From NCBI GenBank assembly GCA_023053545.1, contig JAKZAN010000001.1, positions 11,610,024 to 11,674,023 on the forward strand: a stretch of DNA of 64,000 nt, written 5' to 3'. This document shows, one piece after another, positions 1-10,153 of the stretch. The notes under the pieces are model-generated. The model saw nothing but the letters and a program-made list of their open reading frames with translations. It had not been told where the DNA came from and made no database searches. The DNA comes from Lepidurus packardi. Lineage: Eukaryota > Arthropoda > Branchiopoda > Notostraca > Triopsidae. The number at the start of each line of letters is the position of its first letter. The first letter of the stretch is position 1. The position numbers were made by a program, and so were the translations under genes.

Positions 1-5
1 CATTC

Positions 6-1358
6 ATGGAGGATCAACAAAGTGTACCACCTGAAACTTTCACATACCTGTGTACTGGGTGTGATAAGCCATTCAAGAAGGGCCATCATGCCCAAAAACA
101 TTGTGACAAATGTACGCCAAGAAGAAGGCACAGTGTCGGGGAATCTATGCCGGGGCCTACCAAGAGAAAAGAAGTCTCTATAATCCAAGAATCGGATAAT
201 CCGTCCAAACAGACAAAAAACGACTGTTCTCAACATCCGTCCTTTTCCAACATCGATGTTGACGTGGCCATCCAACAAAATGCCAACCTTCAAACCCAAA
301 CCAACCCTGAAGTTTTCGAGACAATCTCAAGAACATTAATTAAGCAACAAGAATCGATTGACAGTCTAACAAAAGCTACTGTCCAACTGAAAAACGAGTT
401 AACAAACATCAGACCTCTTGCCGAATTAGTTCCAACTCTTTTAGAAGAAATTCACCAGTTGAAAACTATTCTAAAAGCGAATCAAGGAATCTCAACCAGT
501 GGCACAGATAAAGTCCCATCTTTTGCCGAAATTGTGAAGAGCAAAGCTCCAGTCAATACGACAACCGCAACTATCAAACAGCTTCCATCTATTCCCGTAG
601 TTGTAGACAAAAACATGGAGTTTTCCATTATTATCGAACAAGAGGACGAAAACAAAAGGAATGAGTCATTTAACAGGAAACAGCTTCTTGAAACCTTCGA
701 AGAGGATCTGTCAAACGTGGCGGCCGATATCCCAAAACCAGCTCTCATTAGGAAAACGAACTCAAACAGACTTCAATTGATCTTCTCCTCACAAGAAGAA
801 AAGCAAAAAGCAGAACCACACCTGAGTTCGATTAACCTCCCTAAGTTGGGCCCTGTTCATACGATAAAGAAAAAAGAAAATAAAAAGATAGTTGTTCACC
901 AAATACCTCGATGCGTAACGGTCCAAAACATTGCAAAGCACCTCACTGAAAAGAATGCCATACTAGCTGGTAACTCCCTCAAAGACTCAAACATCAGCTG
1001 GCTAAACCCCAAAAGCGAAAAAGCGTTCGGGTCCTTAGTCATTGACGTCATCTCAACGGACTACAAAGCTAAAATACTCGGCCAATCTTATCTTCTCGCT
1101 TTCAACCGAATTGCCCCTGTCGAAGAATTTATTTCTTTAGCCATCCTTCAATGCTTCAAATGCCAGAAGTACGGTCATATGGCCACCAGATGTCCATCGA
1201 CGACACAAATATGTGCGAAATGCTCCGGCCATCACTCACTTAAATCCTGCGTCTCAAACAATACAAAGTGCGCAAATTGCAATGGGAAACACGCCTCTAT
1301 GTTCAAAGAATGCCCCATACGCCAAGAATTCCTCAAAAATCTGTCAAAAGCTAAGTAA
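6..1358 (+). CDS. LINE ORF1, Gag-like nucleic-acid-binding protein
   Basis: This 450-aa protein should coat the LINE RNA and help form the ribonucleoprotein that is copied into the genome. Three cysteine-rich knuckles near the C-terminus show this: CFKCQKYGHMATRC from residue 383, then CAKC...HHSLKSC from 403 and CANCNGKHASMFKEC from 422. The tandem arrangement is typical of Jockey/I-type ORF1. Residues 16-36 hold another Cys/His cluster (C16, C19, H and C pairs) that may be a finger. The middle is hydrophilic and may form a coiled coil around residues 100-160. The reading frame is uninterrupted. The stop TAA is followed with no gap by the ATG of ORF2. The ATG at 6 is the first in frame, but the true start could lie before the window. 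Confidence 0.88.
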   Translation: MEDQQSVPPETFTYLCTGCDKPFKKGHHAQKHCDKCTPRRRHSVGESMPGPTKRKEVSIIQESDNPSKQTKNDCSQHPSFSNIDVDVAIQQNANLQTQTNPEVFETISRTLIKQQESIDSLTKATVQLKNELTNIRPLAELVPTLLEEIHQLKTILKANQGISTSGTDKVPSFAEIVKSKAPVNTTTATIKQLPSIPVVVDKNMEFSIIIEQEDENKRNESFNRKQLLETFEEDLSNVAADIPKPALIRKTNSNRLQLIFSSQEEKQKAEPHLSSINLPKLGPVHTIKKKENKKIVVHQIPRCVTVQNIAKHLTEKNAILAGNSLKDSNISWLNPKSEKAFGSLVIDVISTDYKAKILGQSYLLAFNRIAPVEEFISLAILQCFKCQKYGHMATRCPSTTQICAKCSGHHSLKSCVSNNTKCANCNGKHASMFKECPIRQEFLKNLSKAK

Positions 1359-2264
1359 ATGCCGCGTCAAAACTTGAATAATGAGGTTCGTAATCCCACA
1401 ACCAAAGCAAATCCGACACGCATTTTAATACACAATATAAGAAAGAAAAGTGACCAACTACTTGAAACGGTTAGAGAAGCAGGAGAAAAATTTGTAGATG
1501 GGCTAGTTATAATAGAACCCCCACAAAAATTTACTAGTCAAACCTTCCAAAGCTACCATGTATACTCTCCAACAACGGATTACAAAGGGGTACTTACACT
1601 CAAAAATCCGAGAGCACCCCAACTGAAAATCCTAGAAGTTAATGAGTTATATTGCATAATTAAACTCTCTCCAAGAAGAAACCTCTCCCCTTTTATTATA
1701 GCAGGCATATACCGGAGACATACACAAAACACCGAAACCTTACTGGAAGAGATTTGGGACAAATATTCTAAAACGTCGCCTTACCTAATTTTTACTGGCG
1801 ATTTCAACGCTCATCATTGGGCATGGGAAGGAAAAACACCAGATAAAGCGGGAATGCAAGTATACGAATTTATTCAAAAACACAACTTAGTAATTTTAAA
1901 TGGTGGGAATGAAGCAACTTACATTAATGAAAAGGGAAGCTCCTCAACAATTGATTTAACCTTTTCAACGATGACATCTCTACCTTTTCTAAGTCATTCG
2001 CTAGTTATAAACAACAACTTCATCAATGAATCTGACCACGAAGCCGTCTTTTTGGAATTCGACTTCGCTACTCAAAATGATAACCCCTGGAAATGGAACT
2101 ACAAAAGAGCAAATTGGAAAAAAATAAGCTCATCGCTGACGACAGAAATTAAAAACAATTCTTCATTCGTTAATATTAATAGTACAAAAAAAATTGACCG
2201 AGCGGCTAATCTTCTAACGTCGACACTCTCAAACGCCATAGAACAATTTATTCCTAAGATTTAA
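1359..2264 (+). pseudogene. LINE ORF2 part 1: apurinic-type endonuclease
   Basis: Residues 1-301 of ORF2 form the AP-like endonuclease that nicks target DNA for target-primed reverse transcription. Expected family blocks appear in order: HNIRKK near the N-terminus, AGIYRRH, TGDFNAHH, STIDLTFST and SDHEAVFLEF, which carry the metal-binding and catalytic Asn, Tyr, Asp and His positions. The frame ends at a TAA at the start of an uninterrupted run of about 20 A (2265-2282). Directly after the run the protein continues in another frame with a KNPWW block, which is the normal linker between endonuclease and RT. The break is therefore a length change of the A-tract, not a true C-terminus. Confidence 0.88.
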
Positions 2265-2265
2265 A

Positions 2266-4518
2266 AAAAAAAAAAAAAAAAATCCTTGGTGGTCCAGTCA
2301 GCTATCTCAACTACGCCGAGAAGCAGCCTCACGTCTAAGAACATTCAAATCTTTCAGAACTCCTCAAAACGAAGTCCTCTGGAAAAAAGCACGGAATCTT
2401 TATACGCAAAAATGTCGAGAAAACAAAAACAAATATTGGGAAAATAAACTTTGGAACCCTGATAATAGAATATTATGGAATTTGGATAGAAAAAGACGTA
2501 ACCAAAAGAACGTAACCTGCCTTGACCAACTTACAAATGAAAATGGGTTAGAATTTGAAAGCCAAGCCTCTAAGTCAGATTACATAGCGACAAAATTTTT
2601 CACCACTTCCAAACACACAGCGATAACTAATTACAAAGCCCTACCCTATACTTCAAATTCACCAACTATATCATACGAAGAAGTCTCAACAATTGTTAAA
2701 AGTCTGCCTCTCATCAAAGCACCTGGTCACGATAACATTCAACCCATCGTGATTAAAAATTCATGGAACGCCATAGGGGAAACAATAATTTCACTTTTTA
2801 ATGCCTCCATTAAATACTCCTACTTCCCCACCGACTGGAAGGTTGGCAAAGTAATCCCCATCCCTAAACCTAATAAAACAGAGTATAAAACATGCAAAAG
2901 CTTCCGTCCGATCACTCTATTGGCGGTAATGGGAAAAATCCTCGAAAAAATAAGGACACAAAGGATCCTACAACATCTTGAACACAATCGACTCCTATCA
3001 GACCACCAATGGGGTTTTCGCACGCCACGCTCTACAACCGACGCTATGATAGATTTAAGCGACCAAATTCTAAATGGCTTCGACCGACAAAAGGTCACAT
3101 CAGTCCTCCTATTAGATATAGAAGGGGCTTTTGACAATGTCAACCATAAAAAACTTTTACAGATTGCAAATAAAAAGAAAGTTAACCCCTTCATTATAAA
3201 TTGGCTGAAAAGCTTTCTTTCAGATCGACAAATCTATGTACAAATTGACAATTCAACAAGCCAAAGATACTTCATATCCAAAGGAGTCCCTCAAGGCTCC
3301 CCTTTGTCTCCGATTTTATTTTTGCTCTATATAGATGGAGCCCTGAAATTACTTAAAAGCAAACGTATCCAAATAAGTGCTTTCGCTGACGATTTGCGTT
3401 TAGCTGTTACAGGTTCCTCTGGACAAGTTAATGTCAAACTGCTAAAAATTGCCATCAACGCACTAGAGAAATGGAGTATGAGTCTAGATCTAAATTTCAA
3501 CCGGAACAAAACAGAACTAATACATTTTTCGAGAAGACACGTACCGGATACAACTACACTTAAATGGGGAGAAGTCGTCATTACTCCACAGACGCAAGTC
3601 CGATATCTTGGCCTCATCTACGACAATAGACTAACTTGGAAGAACCACGTCGCGAAACTTTCATCCGAAGTTAATCAGATACTACAGCGAATTTCAAAAC
3701 GGGCACACGACTACAAAGCAATTCGGAATAATCAATTAAGAACACTTATTTTAGCAACGGTATATTCAAAGATCTTTTATGGACTGCCGGCTTGGTGCAA
3801 CCTTAATATAGCTAACTCATCCCCGCTTAAACATATTCATCGCCAAGCTCTAATTTTAATATTGGGAGCTCTGAAAACATCCCCAACAACAGCACTTGAA
3901 GTAGAAAGTGATATCTTCCCTCTAGAGCTTATGGCAAAACAACGAATTACCAAATACGGACTTACTAAACCTCAATTATCCCAAATGAACGTCGTCCCTA
4001 AGCACCCTAGGTATGTTCCTTGTTCAAGTCGAATAAACACCTATGTGTCGTCTTTGAATATTCCAAGTTCAAGTAAAACAAAAAGCTTAGAACTAAAGAA
4101 TTTTTTTCGCTAAATATGGATTAAAAAATGGAATGAAAACCCCTCCACACTTCAAAAATTAGGTATATTTCCGGACCCCAATCCAATCTGCAAAACAAAA
4201 TTAGATAGGTTCACAATATCTACCATGATCCAACTACGTTGTGCCCATTTTCCAACATTAGTCTACCTCCACAGAATTAAAAAAGTGGATAAACCTCTGT
4301 GCCCATGTGCTGCCCACGTTAAACAAGACCTACAACACATTTTTTTCCAATGCAGATGGCTAAATAAATCAAGAGCGATACAAATAAGAGAACTCTCTAA
4401 ACTAAAGATCCACTACAATGCCGAACTTTTCCTCCGTAATACTAAAGCATTCCCAGCAATCATTTCTTTCATAAAAAGTGCTATGTACATCCTCAAGGAG
4501 GAAAGGGCCACATTATAG
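2266..4518 (+). pseudogene. LINE ORF2 part 2: reverse transcriptase and C-terminal CCHC region
   Basis: The frame is open from the A-tract to 4113. Numbering from codon 2482, RT motifs are LDIEGAFD (211-218), KGVPQGSPLSP (267-277) and the catalytic FADD (301-304), in place of the commoner YADD. A single in-frame TAA at 4111-4113 interrupts the protein. The same frame then continues through a C-terminal Cys/His block, CPCAAHVKQDLQHIFFQC, to a TAG at 4516-4518. No RNase H domain is seen. With one frameshift and one stop, this copy cannot make a full ORF2 unless translation slips and reads through, yet the rest looks young. The start of this piece is the A-tract, not a real initiation codon. Confidence 0.9.
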
Positions 4519-4675
4519 TCAGCTATAATTGACCCACATGTGAAATGTAATAACAAATAATGGTTTTGTGTTACTAATTGTGTAATGCTACCAATCTTGT
4601 ATGCATCGTTAGATAAGCCGCAAAGAGCAAATGCTCACGCTGGTTCTAAATACAAAAAAAAAACAAAAAAAAAAA
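4519..4675 (+). other. LINE 3' UTR and A-rich tail
   Basis: Non-coding stretch after ORF2 ending in two A-runs separated by single C residues. The part reading GCTCACGCTGG just before the tail recurs, slightly changed and reverse complemented, at about 63610 beside a T-run. It is therefore the family's 3' end. Confidence 0.75.
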
Positions 4676-5078
4676 CGTTATCTCTTCGCCTGGGTTCGCC
4701 TACGTTTAGACGGTTCAAGACGCCTTCTACCTTCTAGCTACGCATCTTGCCTACCACAAGATGAGCTAGCAATCAACGCTCACAAGCCTAGACAATCGAA
4801 ATTGAACACCAGAAAACAAATAAATAATACGCCCTTACGTCTGACTTTACTTCCACTACTCCTTCTTCGGTAGACATTTGCACAATTGGGACATGATCAT
4901 TCTCGAACGCTTTTTGAAAGTAACAAGCATGGGCTAATAAAGCAAATATAAGTACAAAATATCACACTGGATAATGAAGCATATGATTTGTTAGTCAATA
5001 GTGGCTTGATGCCCTCAAAGAGAAGAATCTGTTCTTCAAGCCTGTGTCCGCATTGCTCAGAAATAAGGGCAATAGTCG
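4676..5078 (-). pseudogene. NOG1 (GTPBP4) fragment, type A, interrupted by LINE 1
   Basis: Antisense exons match the NOG1 middle region: an exon beginning SEQCGHRLEEQ near 5065-5000 and one with the TEEG block near 4870. The splice donor after the SEQCGH exon is changed (AACAAATCATATG here, AACAAGGTATATG in type B), so type A cannot splice normally. The LINE replaces the rest. Confidence 0.7.
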
Positions 5079-6075
5079 GCCGATTTATAGGTGTTATACA
5101 GGAGTTGTTTTGCCGCCATATTAATCAAATGTCGCCCAGACACCGGTAAAGAAGCCGTCAACATATCGCATATTAGTCCAACCCTCTACCGTTGATGCTG
5201 TTGATAACAACCCGAAGGAAGCGGGTTCGGGAACCAAGCAAAGACGTACTCCGACACTCCGGGTTCGTTACGCCATCTGGTGGACGGAAACATGACATTC
5301 GAATCTCTAAGATCATTTAAGATTCATATGCAAGTTATTGCCGGAGAAAGCCCTCTAGGTCGCCATTATGACGAGAAGTTAGCAACTCTATTTTTCTTTA
5401 AGGTGGACTATGTAATTGTAAAGGAAATTTTTAGGTTTGGTCCGCGATTTCCTGCCAATGTGATAGTAAAGATTTGAAATTCCCGCCCTTCTCCCCTCCA
5501 CTAGATGACGCAATGAACACGGAACTGGCCACCCCGGAAGTTACGCCAAGTGACGCTATAACTTTCATTGTTTGTCACTTGTTTTGATAAGTCTTCTTGC
5601 TATCGTTAACCCGAAAGGAGCATTTTGCATTTTCCCCCAAAGTTTTCGTGTATTGTGCCCTCAGTTTTTAAACCTTAAAAGGTTCCTTATTTCATCCGGG
5701 TTGCCTGGACCATGGGTAAGCGTTTTTTGCCTTTTTGTTTGCCATTCAAGTACATCTAGTCTTAGAAGAAGCTTAGTTTCAACCGCGAGTGCTGTGATTT
5801 TTCCCTTTCGATAAGAAAGCAACAGAGTTGTAACAGGAGTCCTAATCGGTTTTTATTTTTCAGAAATACCCATAAAAAATTGTGAACGAAGTCCTTATCG
5901 TCTTGTTGTACTTTGGAGGTCATGGATGTCCGAATTCTCCTGAAATCCTAAGCAGCTTTTTTCTGTATGTTGTTTGCTATGTACGTTTGTTGTACGTACG
6001 TATTTTTCTGTGATATATATTATGGGACCTTTTTTCAGTCTCCCTAACACTTGACTTGTGTTTTTTACTTAACAG
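5079..6075 (+). other. Region upstream of the PISD core in U1: probable promoter and 5' exons
   Basis: No long ORF that I trust. The GCCGCCATATTAAT stretch near 5113 contains a YY1-like core. Later there are several exon-like pieces with splice signals: a possible exon ending CCATGG|GTAAGCG near 5715, an acceptor TTATTTTTCAG near 5863, and a polypyrimidine acceptor ending at 6075 before the first certain exon. The mitochondrial leader of PISD should be here, but I could not build a continuous reading frame. The same sequence recurs at 10154-11166, 15169-16181, 20942-21954, 26715-27727 and 45132-46144. Confidence 0.45.
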
Positions 6076-7305
6076 ATGACGCTGCTCCACGGGTCGCTTT
6101 GCCTCGTTCGTGGCATGCCTGTGCGCGAGCCTTTAAGGTAAGATCAATACAATCCCCTAAGGGGATTTCTTTTGACTAATACGATCTTCTGTATCTATCT
6201 GGCGTAGCAATTGCTATGTGAGTCAAGTACCTAATATGCTTTTATCTTGGTTAACAGGTACGTGCTTATCGCAGCTTGCCCTGGGCGACCCTGTCGCGCA
6301 TCTGGGGGCGACTGGCCAACACCCGTTTGCCTCAGTGGACGAGGAACCAGGTCCTTGGCTTCTACGAGCGGAGGTTTGGCGTAAACGTCGGAGAAGCCGC
6401 ATCCGACCACTCCAGCATGGGCGAATTTTTTCGACGGCCGCTTAAACCAGGCGCACGCCCTATCGACACTACGGGCTGCATTGTAAGTTGATTGGGTTTT
6501 TTATGCACTCATTTCTCGTACTAAATATTGTTTGTTTTCTACAACAGGTGTCACCAGCCGATGGGAAAGTCCTCCATTTTGGCGCAGTGGACCAGAATGG
6601 ACTGTTGGGACAGGCGAAGGGGGTGCCTTACTCCCTGAGCCAGTTTTTGGGACCCTCTGAACTGGTGCAACTCTCAACAGGGTCCCCAACCTCCGGCCTC
6701 CACTACTGTTTCATCCATCAGGCGCCCGGGGACTACTATGAGTTTCATTCCCCCGTTGACTGGGATATTTCATTGCGGCGACATTTTCCAGGTATTTCGT
6801 CATGAGAACAACAAGGGGTGTTACTAACCGGAATATTATCTTAGAGGAAATGTTTAGTGTGAACCCAAGCGTTTGCAAATGGGTCCCCGGCTTACTTGCC
6901 CTCAACGAGCGAGCCGTTTACTTTGGCCAGTGGCAGTACGGCTTGTTCAGCATGACAGCGGTAGGAGCTACCAATGTCGGCTCCATATACGTCTATAAAG
7001 ACCCGGTAAGTTAGTCGACGAGTTTGCGTTTTTTAAAGTGACTTAACAGTTTTCTTTTCTTTTTATTGTAGGAATTGGAAACATACTGTCGTGCTGGACG
7101 TCGCAAGACGACGGACTACGACTTCCGCAAGGAACGTGCAGGCGGGGAGGGTCTCCATCAGGAGAAAGGTGAAGTATTCGGTGAGTTTAACTTTGCCTCT
7201 ACAATTGTCCTTATTTTTCAGGCCCCCAAGGACTTTAAATTTACCGTCGAGCTTGGGCAAATCGTTCGAGTAGGTCAAGCTATCGCTCAAAATTCTAAAC
7301 CGTAG
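6076..7305 (+). CDS. PISD: Mitochondrial phosphatidylserine decarboxylase core, copy U1
   Basis: PISD converts phosphatidylserine to phosphatidylethanolamine in the inner mitochondrial membrane with a pyruvoyl group made by self-cleavage. Five exons with GT-AG borders join in frame: 6076-6137, 6258-6482, 6548-6791, 6845-7005, 7072-7305, giving 307 residues counted from the first complete codon. Family blocks are GEFFRRPLKP, SPADG (97-101), FHSP (161-164), FSVNP (180-184), SMTAVGATNVGSI and GEFN.AST. Two key positions differ from what I know of the family. The self-cleavage motif LGST reads FAST (271-274), keeping Ser273 but replacing the preceding Gly with Ala. The first His of the usual DYHxFHSP block is Tyr159, while His162 is kept. 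The frame is intact. N-terminal exons are uncertain. It lies divergent from the NOG1 fragments and convergent with a gypsy remnant. Confidence 0.85.
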
Positions 7306-7523
7306 CATTGATGTGGGTTCTAAGATGTCTGGCTATTCGTTTCAGTGAAATTTCCGTACTTTGCGTGAAAATTATCGTGATTTTTTTGTGTGGTGATTTT
7401 TTGTATCCTCTCAGTGAATTTTCTTCAATACAAATTTTATTGTGTAACGTTTGTCTATTTTTTTCCTGTCGGGAATGGTACCTTTAATGGTAGCGCAAGT
7501 CCGGCTTGCATAATAGCTAAGTG

Positions 7524-7990
7524 CTAAAAGAGATAGTGGCTAAATTGCATTACAGCAAATTTAACTGCCTGGAGCTCCTTCCGCGTTACACAGTAACGAC
7601 TCTCTGGTCTCATCAAGCATGGACTTGCATATGCTATAGGCCGTTCAACACCGTCAATTTCTTGTGACAACACGGCTCCTAGCCCAATATTACTGGCGTT
7701 GCTGTCCACTAGAAGTGTTTTGGACAGATCAGGAAAAGCGAGTACAGGAGTTGAAGAAAGGAGCCGTTTAGGATCTGTAAAAGCTTCCTCACATAACACG
7801 GACCACTCAAAGGGAACATTCTTTTCGGTTAGTTTATATAGCGGCTTGGCAATGTCAGCAAAACCTTTCACAAATCGACGATAGTATGAAGATCGAGGAA
7901 ACTATTCAATTCATCACTGGTCACTGGTCGGGACCATTCCACGATTGCTTTAGTTTTTTCAGGACGTCGAAATGAGTTTTCAGGACGTCT
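7524..7990 (-). pseudogene. Ty3/gypsy pol fragment (RT to RNase H junction), U1
   Basis: Antisense frame 7871-7524 encodes FVKGFADIAKPLYKLTEKN followed by an RNase H start (LLVDSNASNIGLGAVLSQ) and RYCVTRKELQAVKFAV, the classical gypsy RT/RNase H connection. Upstream, in a shifted frame, AIVEWSRPVTSDELNSFL is the preceding RT block, so one small indel separates them. The fragment ends abruptly at both sides; no LTR, integrase or complete RT is present. It lies convergent to PISD, about 220 bp past its stop. Confidence 0.85.
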
Positions 7991-8059
7991 TCGAGGTCAC
8001 ACAAGTGTAATATTGTCTTCGATTTCTTGATAAAGGGCTTTCAAGTCTTGAAGGTATTC

Positions 8060-9395
8060 TGTCCGTTTTGCCAATGCCGCGCTTTCCGGAGAACAAACGC
8101 TTGGGCAGTTTAACCGAAATATGTCTGTCAGCTTCACCAGCTTTGCCCATGCGGCCTTGCGTCCAACGAGCTTCAACTTGTTCTTCATCTACAAGTAACA
8201 CTAAACATTAAGTAACTACAATCAACTAAAATAAACCCAATTTAGTAATTACTTCTGGGTTCTTGACTCTACTCTGGTCACGTGGAGTAACGCGAGAAGA
8301 GCTAGACGTACACGGCCTTCTTCATCCATGCGAGCTTTCTTGATTGGCTTACGCGAAATTGAAATCGAACGAGACTGATTGAAATGGGCCTACTAAAGCA
8401 TAAAGTTGGTTAAAAACCGTGTTCGGTTATAAAAATATCTATACAAAAAATACCTTCTCTGTGCCAGCCAAATCCATTCCCAAGTTCTCCATTTCTTCCC
8501 TCATCGGCTAACGGAGAGCTCTCGCTTCCTACCAGCCCTTGGCATGACAGGTTTGCCTCCACTCTTTCCCAGACGAGCTTCAACAGACATAGTTTTAGCC
8601 TTGTCTCGAATTTGCTTGGCGAGTTGATGGACTTCCTTTGTCTCTTCATCACTGGGTTCGTCAAACTTCAGCTCGCAGTTCTTTCTCTTTCTCCAAGTGC
8701 TAAAATTTCTGAAAAAAAAAGAAAAAAGTAAAAAAAAACGGCCGAAGATAAAACGATAAACTAACCACCATAAGATCCGGATCAATGTAGTCGGCAACGT
8801 TTTTGTTTTATCAGAATTCTGGAATTTTGTCGTATTTGAAGTCGTATGGCAGGTCATAATTCTTTCTCTAATCCACAAAATGTGGACGTCCCCTTGTTCC
8901 AATTCGATAGCTCGTCCCGTCCTTTTCGTTTTCTATATTCTCAGCTTGAGCTGCTTTCTTCTGCGAATCCGGAATGCAAACTGGACGAACAACGTTATCT
9001 CTTCGCCTGGGTTCGCCTACGTTTAGACGGTTCAAGACGCCTTCTACCTTCTAGCTACACATCTTACCTTCCACACCATGAGCTAGCAATCAACGCTCAC
9101 AAGCCTAGACAATCCAAATTGAACACCAGAAAACAAATAAATAATCCGCCCTTACGTCTGACTTTACTTCCACTACTCCTTCTTCGGTGACGGTAGACAT
9201 TTGCAGAATTGGGACATGATCATTCTCGAACGCTTTTTGAAAGTAACAAGCATGGGCTAATAAAGCAAATATTAGTAAAAATATCACACTGGATAATGAA
9301 GCATATACCTTGTTAGTAAATAGTGGCTTCATGCTCTCAAAGAGATGAATCTGTTCTTCAAGTCTGTGTCCGCATTGCTCAGAAATAAGGGCAAT
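8060..9395 (-). pseudogene. NOG1 (GTPBP4) 3' exons, type B, U1
   Basis: NOG1 is a nucleolar GTPase for 60S ribosome assembly. Reading right to left: SEQCGHRLEEQ exon (about 9390-9320, donor GTATATG), the exon ending in TEEGVVEVKSD (about 9245-9150), EPRRRDNVVRPVCIPDSQKKA and a TGRAIELEQGD block (about 9030-8890), FDEPSDEETKEVHQLAKQIRDKA with SGGKPVMPRAG (about 8690-8500), a Ser/Arg-rich exon near 8360, and the C-terminal [10 protein letters not shown]...[11 protein letters not shown] exon (about 8190-8060). The GTP-binding half is missing. A +1 frameshift separates RELSVSR from MREEMENLGMDLAG. In this unit the stop codon is lost through the 690-bp deletion. Confidence 0.85.
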
Positions 9396-9740
9396 AGTAG
9401 GGCAGGTCTTCTGGTCCTTTTATAACTTGAAGGTGAGAAACATGAAAGGTACAAGCACTGTAAGTATGTTAGTATAGAGAGTTTGAAGTTTGTTACCCAT
9501 CAATCCTTCCTAATGCACTCACAATGGAAAAAAGTCCAATCCAATATAGCTATTGTCATGCTCGAGCTATCTGTGTGGCTACCACGCGTTCTCTCATCAG
9601 GTTTTGCATCTGAATTTGTCTTTCCAGCTGTTATTATTATACATAAAAATATGAATACTTAACTAGAAATTAACCAAGCTTACGTTCACCCGACCCATTT
9701 CTATCATGAACTCCTGGTTCTACCCCGTATTCTTGTGCAA
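9396..9740 (-). pseudogene. PLGRKT fragment, U1
   Basis: Two antisense exon pieces resemble the N-terminal half of the plasminogen receptor PLGRKT, a small membrane protein: NQEFMIEMGRVN before a GTAAGC donor (9720-9685), and LERQIQMQNLMRERVVATQ followed by IARA and a stop (9628-9556). In this copy the acceptor before LERQ is AG (AACAG). The expected membrane segments are only recognisable as a shifted remnant. Flanked on both sides by NOG1 pieces, so it is a captured fragment. Assignment rests on the two short matches. Confidence 0.6.
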
Positions 9741-10153
9741 TGGACGAACAACGTTATCTCTTCGCCTGGGTTCGCCTACGTTTAGACGGTTCAAGACGCC
9801 TTCTACCTTCTAGCTACGCATCTTGCCTACCACAAGATGAGCTAGCAATCAACGCTCACAAGCCTAGACAATCGAAATTGAACACCAGAAAACAAATAAA
9901 TAATACGCCCTTACGTCTGACTTTACTTCCACTACTCCTTCTTCGGTAGACATTTGCACAATTGGGACATGATCATTCTCGAACGCTTTTTGAAAGTAAC
10001 AAGCATGGGCTAATAAAGCAAATATAAGTAAAAAATATCACACTGGATAATGAAGCATATGATTTGTTAGTCAATAGTGGCTTGATGCCCTCAAAGAGAA
10101 GAATCTGTTCTTCAAGTCTGTGTCCGCATTGCTCAGAAATAAGGGCAATAGTC
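9741..10153 (-). pseudogene. NOG1 fragment, type A, U1/U2 border
   Basis: A second, shorter and more diverged NOG1 piece covering only the SEQCGH to EPRRRD exons, with the splice donor after the SEQCGH exon destroyed. It starts at the shared sequence TGGACGAACAACG next to the PLGRKT fragment, a duplication joint. Confidence 0.75.

Larger units (their letters stand above)
1..4675 (+). mobile_element. Jockey-like non-LTR retrotransposon (LINE copy 1), 5' end at or before window start
   Basis: Two consecutive ORFs, a Gag-like ORF1 with zinc knuckles and an endonuclease plus reverse transcriptase ORF2, are followed by a short 3' UTR and an A-rich tail (about 4652-4675). No RNase H domain follows the RT, which fits the Jockey clade. 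The tail runs straight into a sequence that in the other array units reads GGACGAACAACGTTATC, so the element inserted inside a NOG1 exon of the 5-kb array and cut its first unit. ORF2 is disabled. A relative lies at the far right end of the window in the opposite direction. Confidence 0.9.
4676..9751. repeat. Tandem array unit U1 (about 5.08 kb)
   Basis: Units are set from the anchor CGTTATCTCTTCGCCTGG of the type A NOG1 fragment. Anchors fall at 4676, 9752, 14767, 20540, 26313 and 44730. U1 holds a NOG1 piece cut by the LINE, an intact PISD core, a gypsy pol remnant, a NOG1 type B fragment and a PLGRKT fragment. It lacks about 690 bp that U2 has at 13151-13840; the two sides are joined at about 8058. 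Confidence 0.9.

Noticed and set aside
5572-5814. An 80-codon + frame starting in the PISD leader as a separate gene
   Set aside because: It runs over a probable splice donor (GTAAGC near 5716) and changes length between units. More likely an exon of the PISD 5' end.
7181-7221. A perfect-looking 41-nt intron (GTGAGT...TTTTTCAG) in the last PISD exon
   Set aside because: Removing it would delete the self-cleavage site and shift the frame to an early stop. The unspliced reading matches the PISD family through this region, so it is coding sequence that resembles an intron.
9740-9949. A 69-codon + strand frame repeated in every unit
   Set aside because: It is the antisense of NOG1 exons, whose own strand shows clear family blocks. 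The repeat of the frame only reflects the repeated unit.
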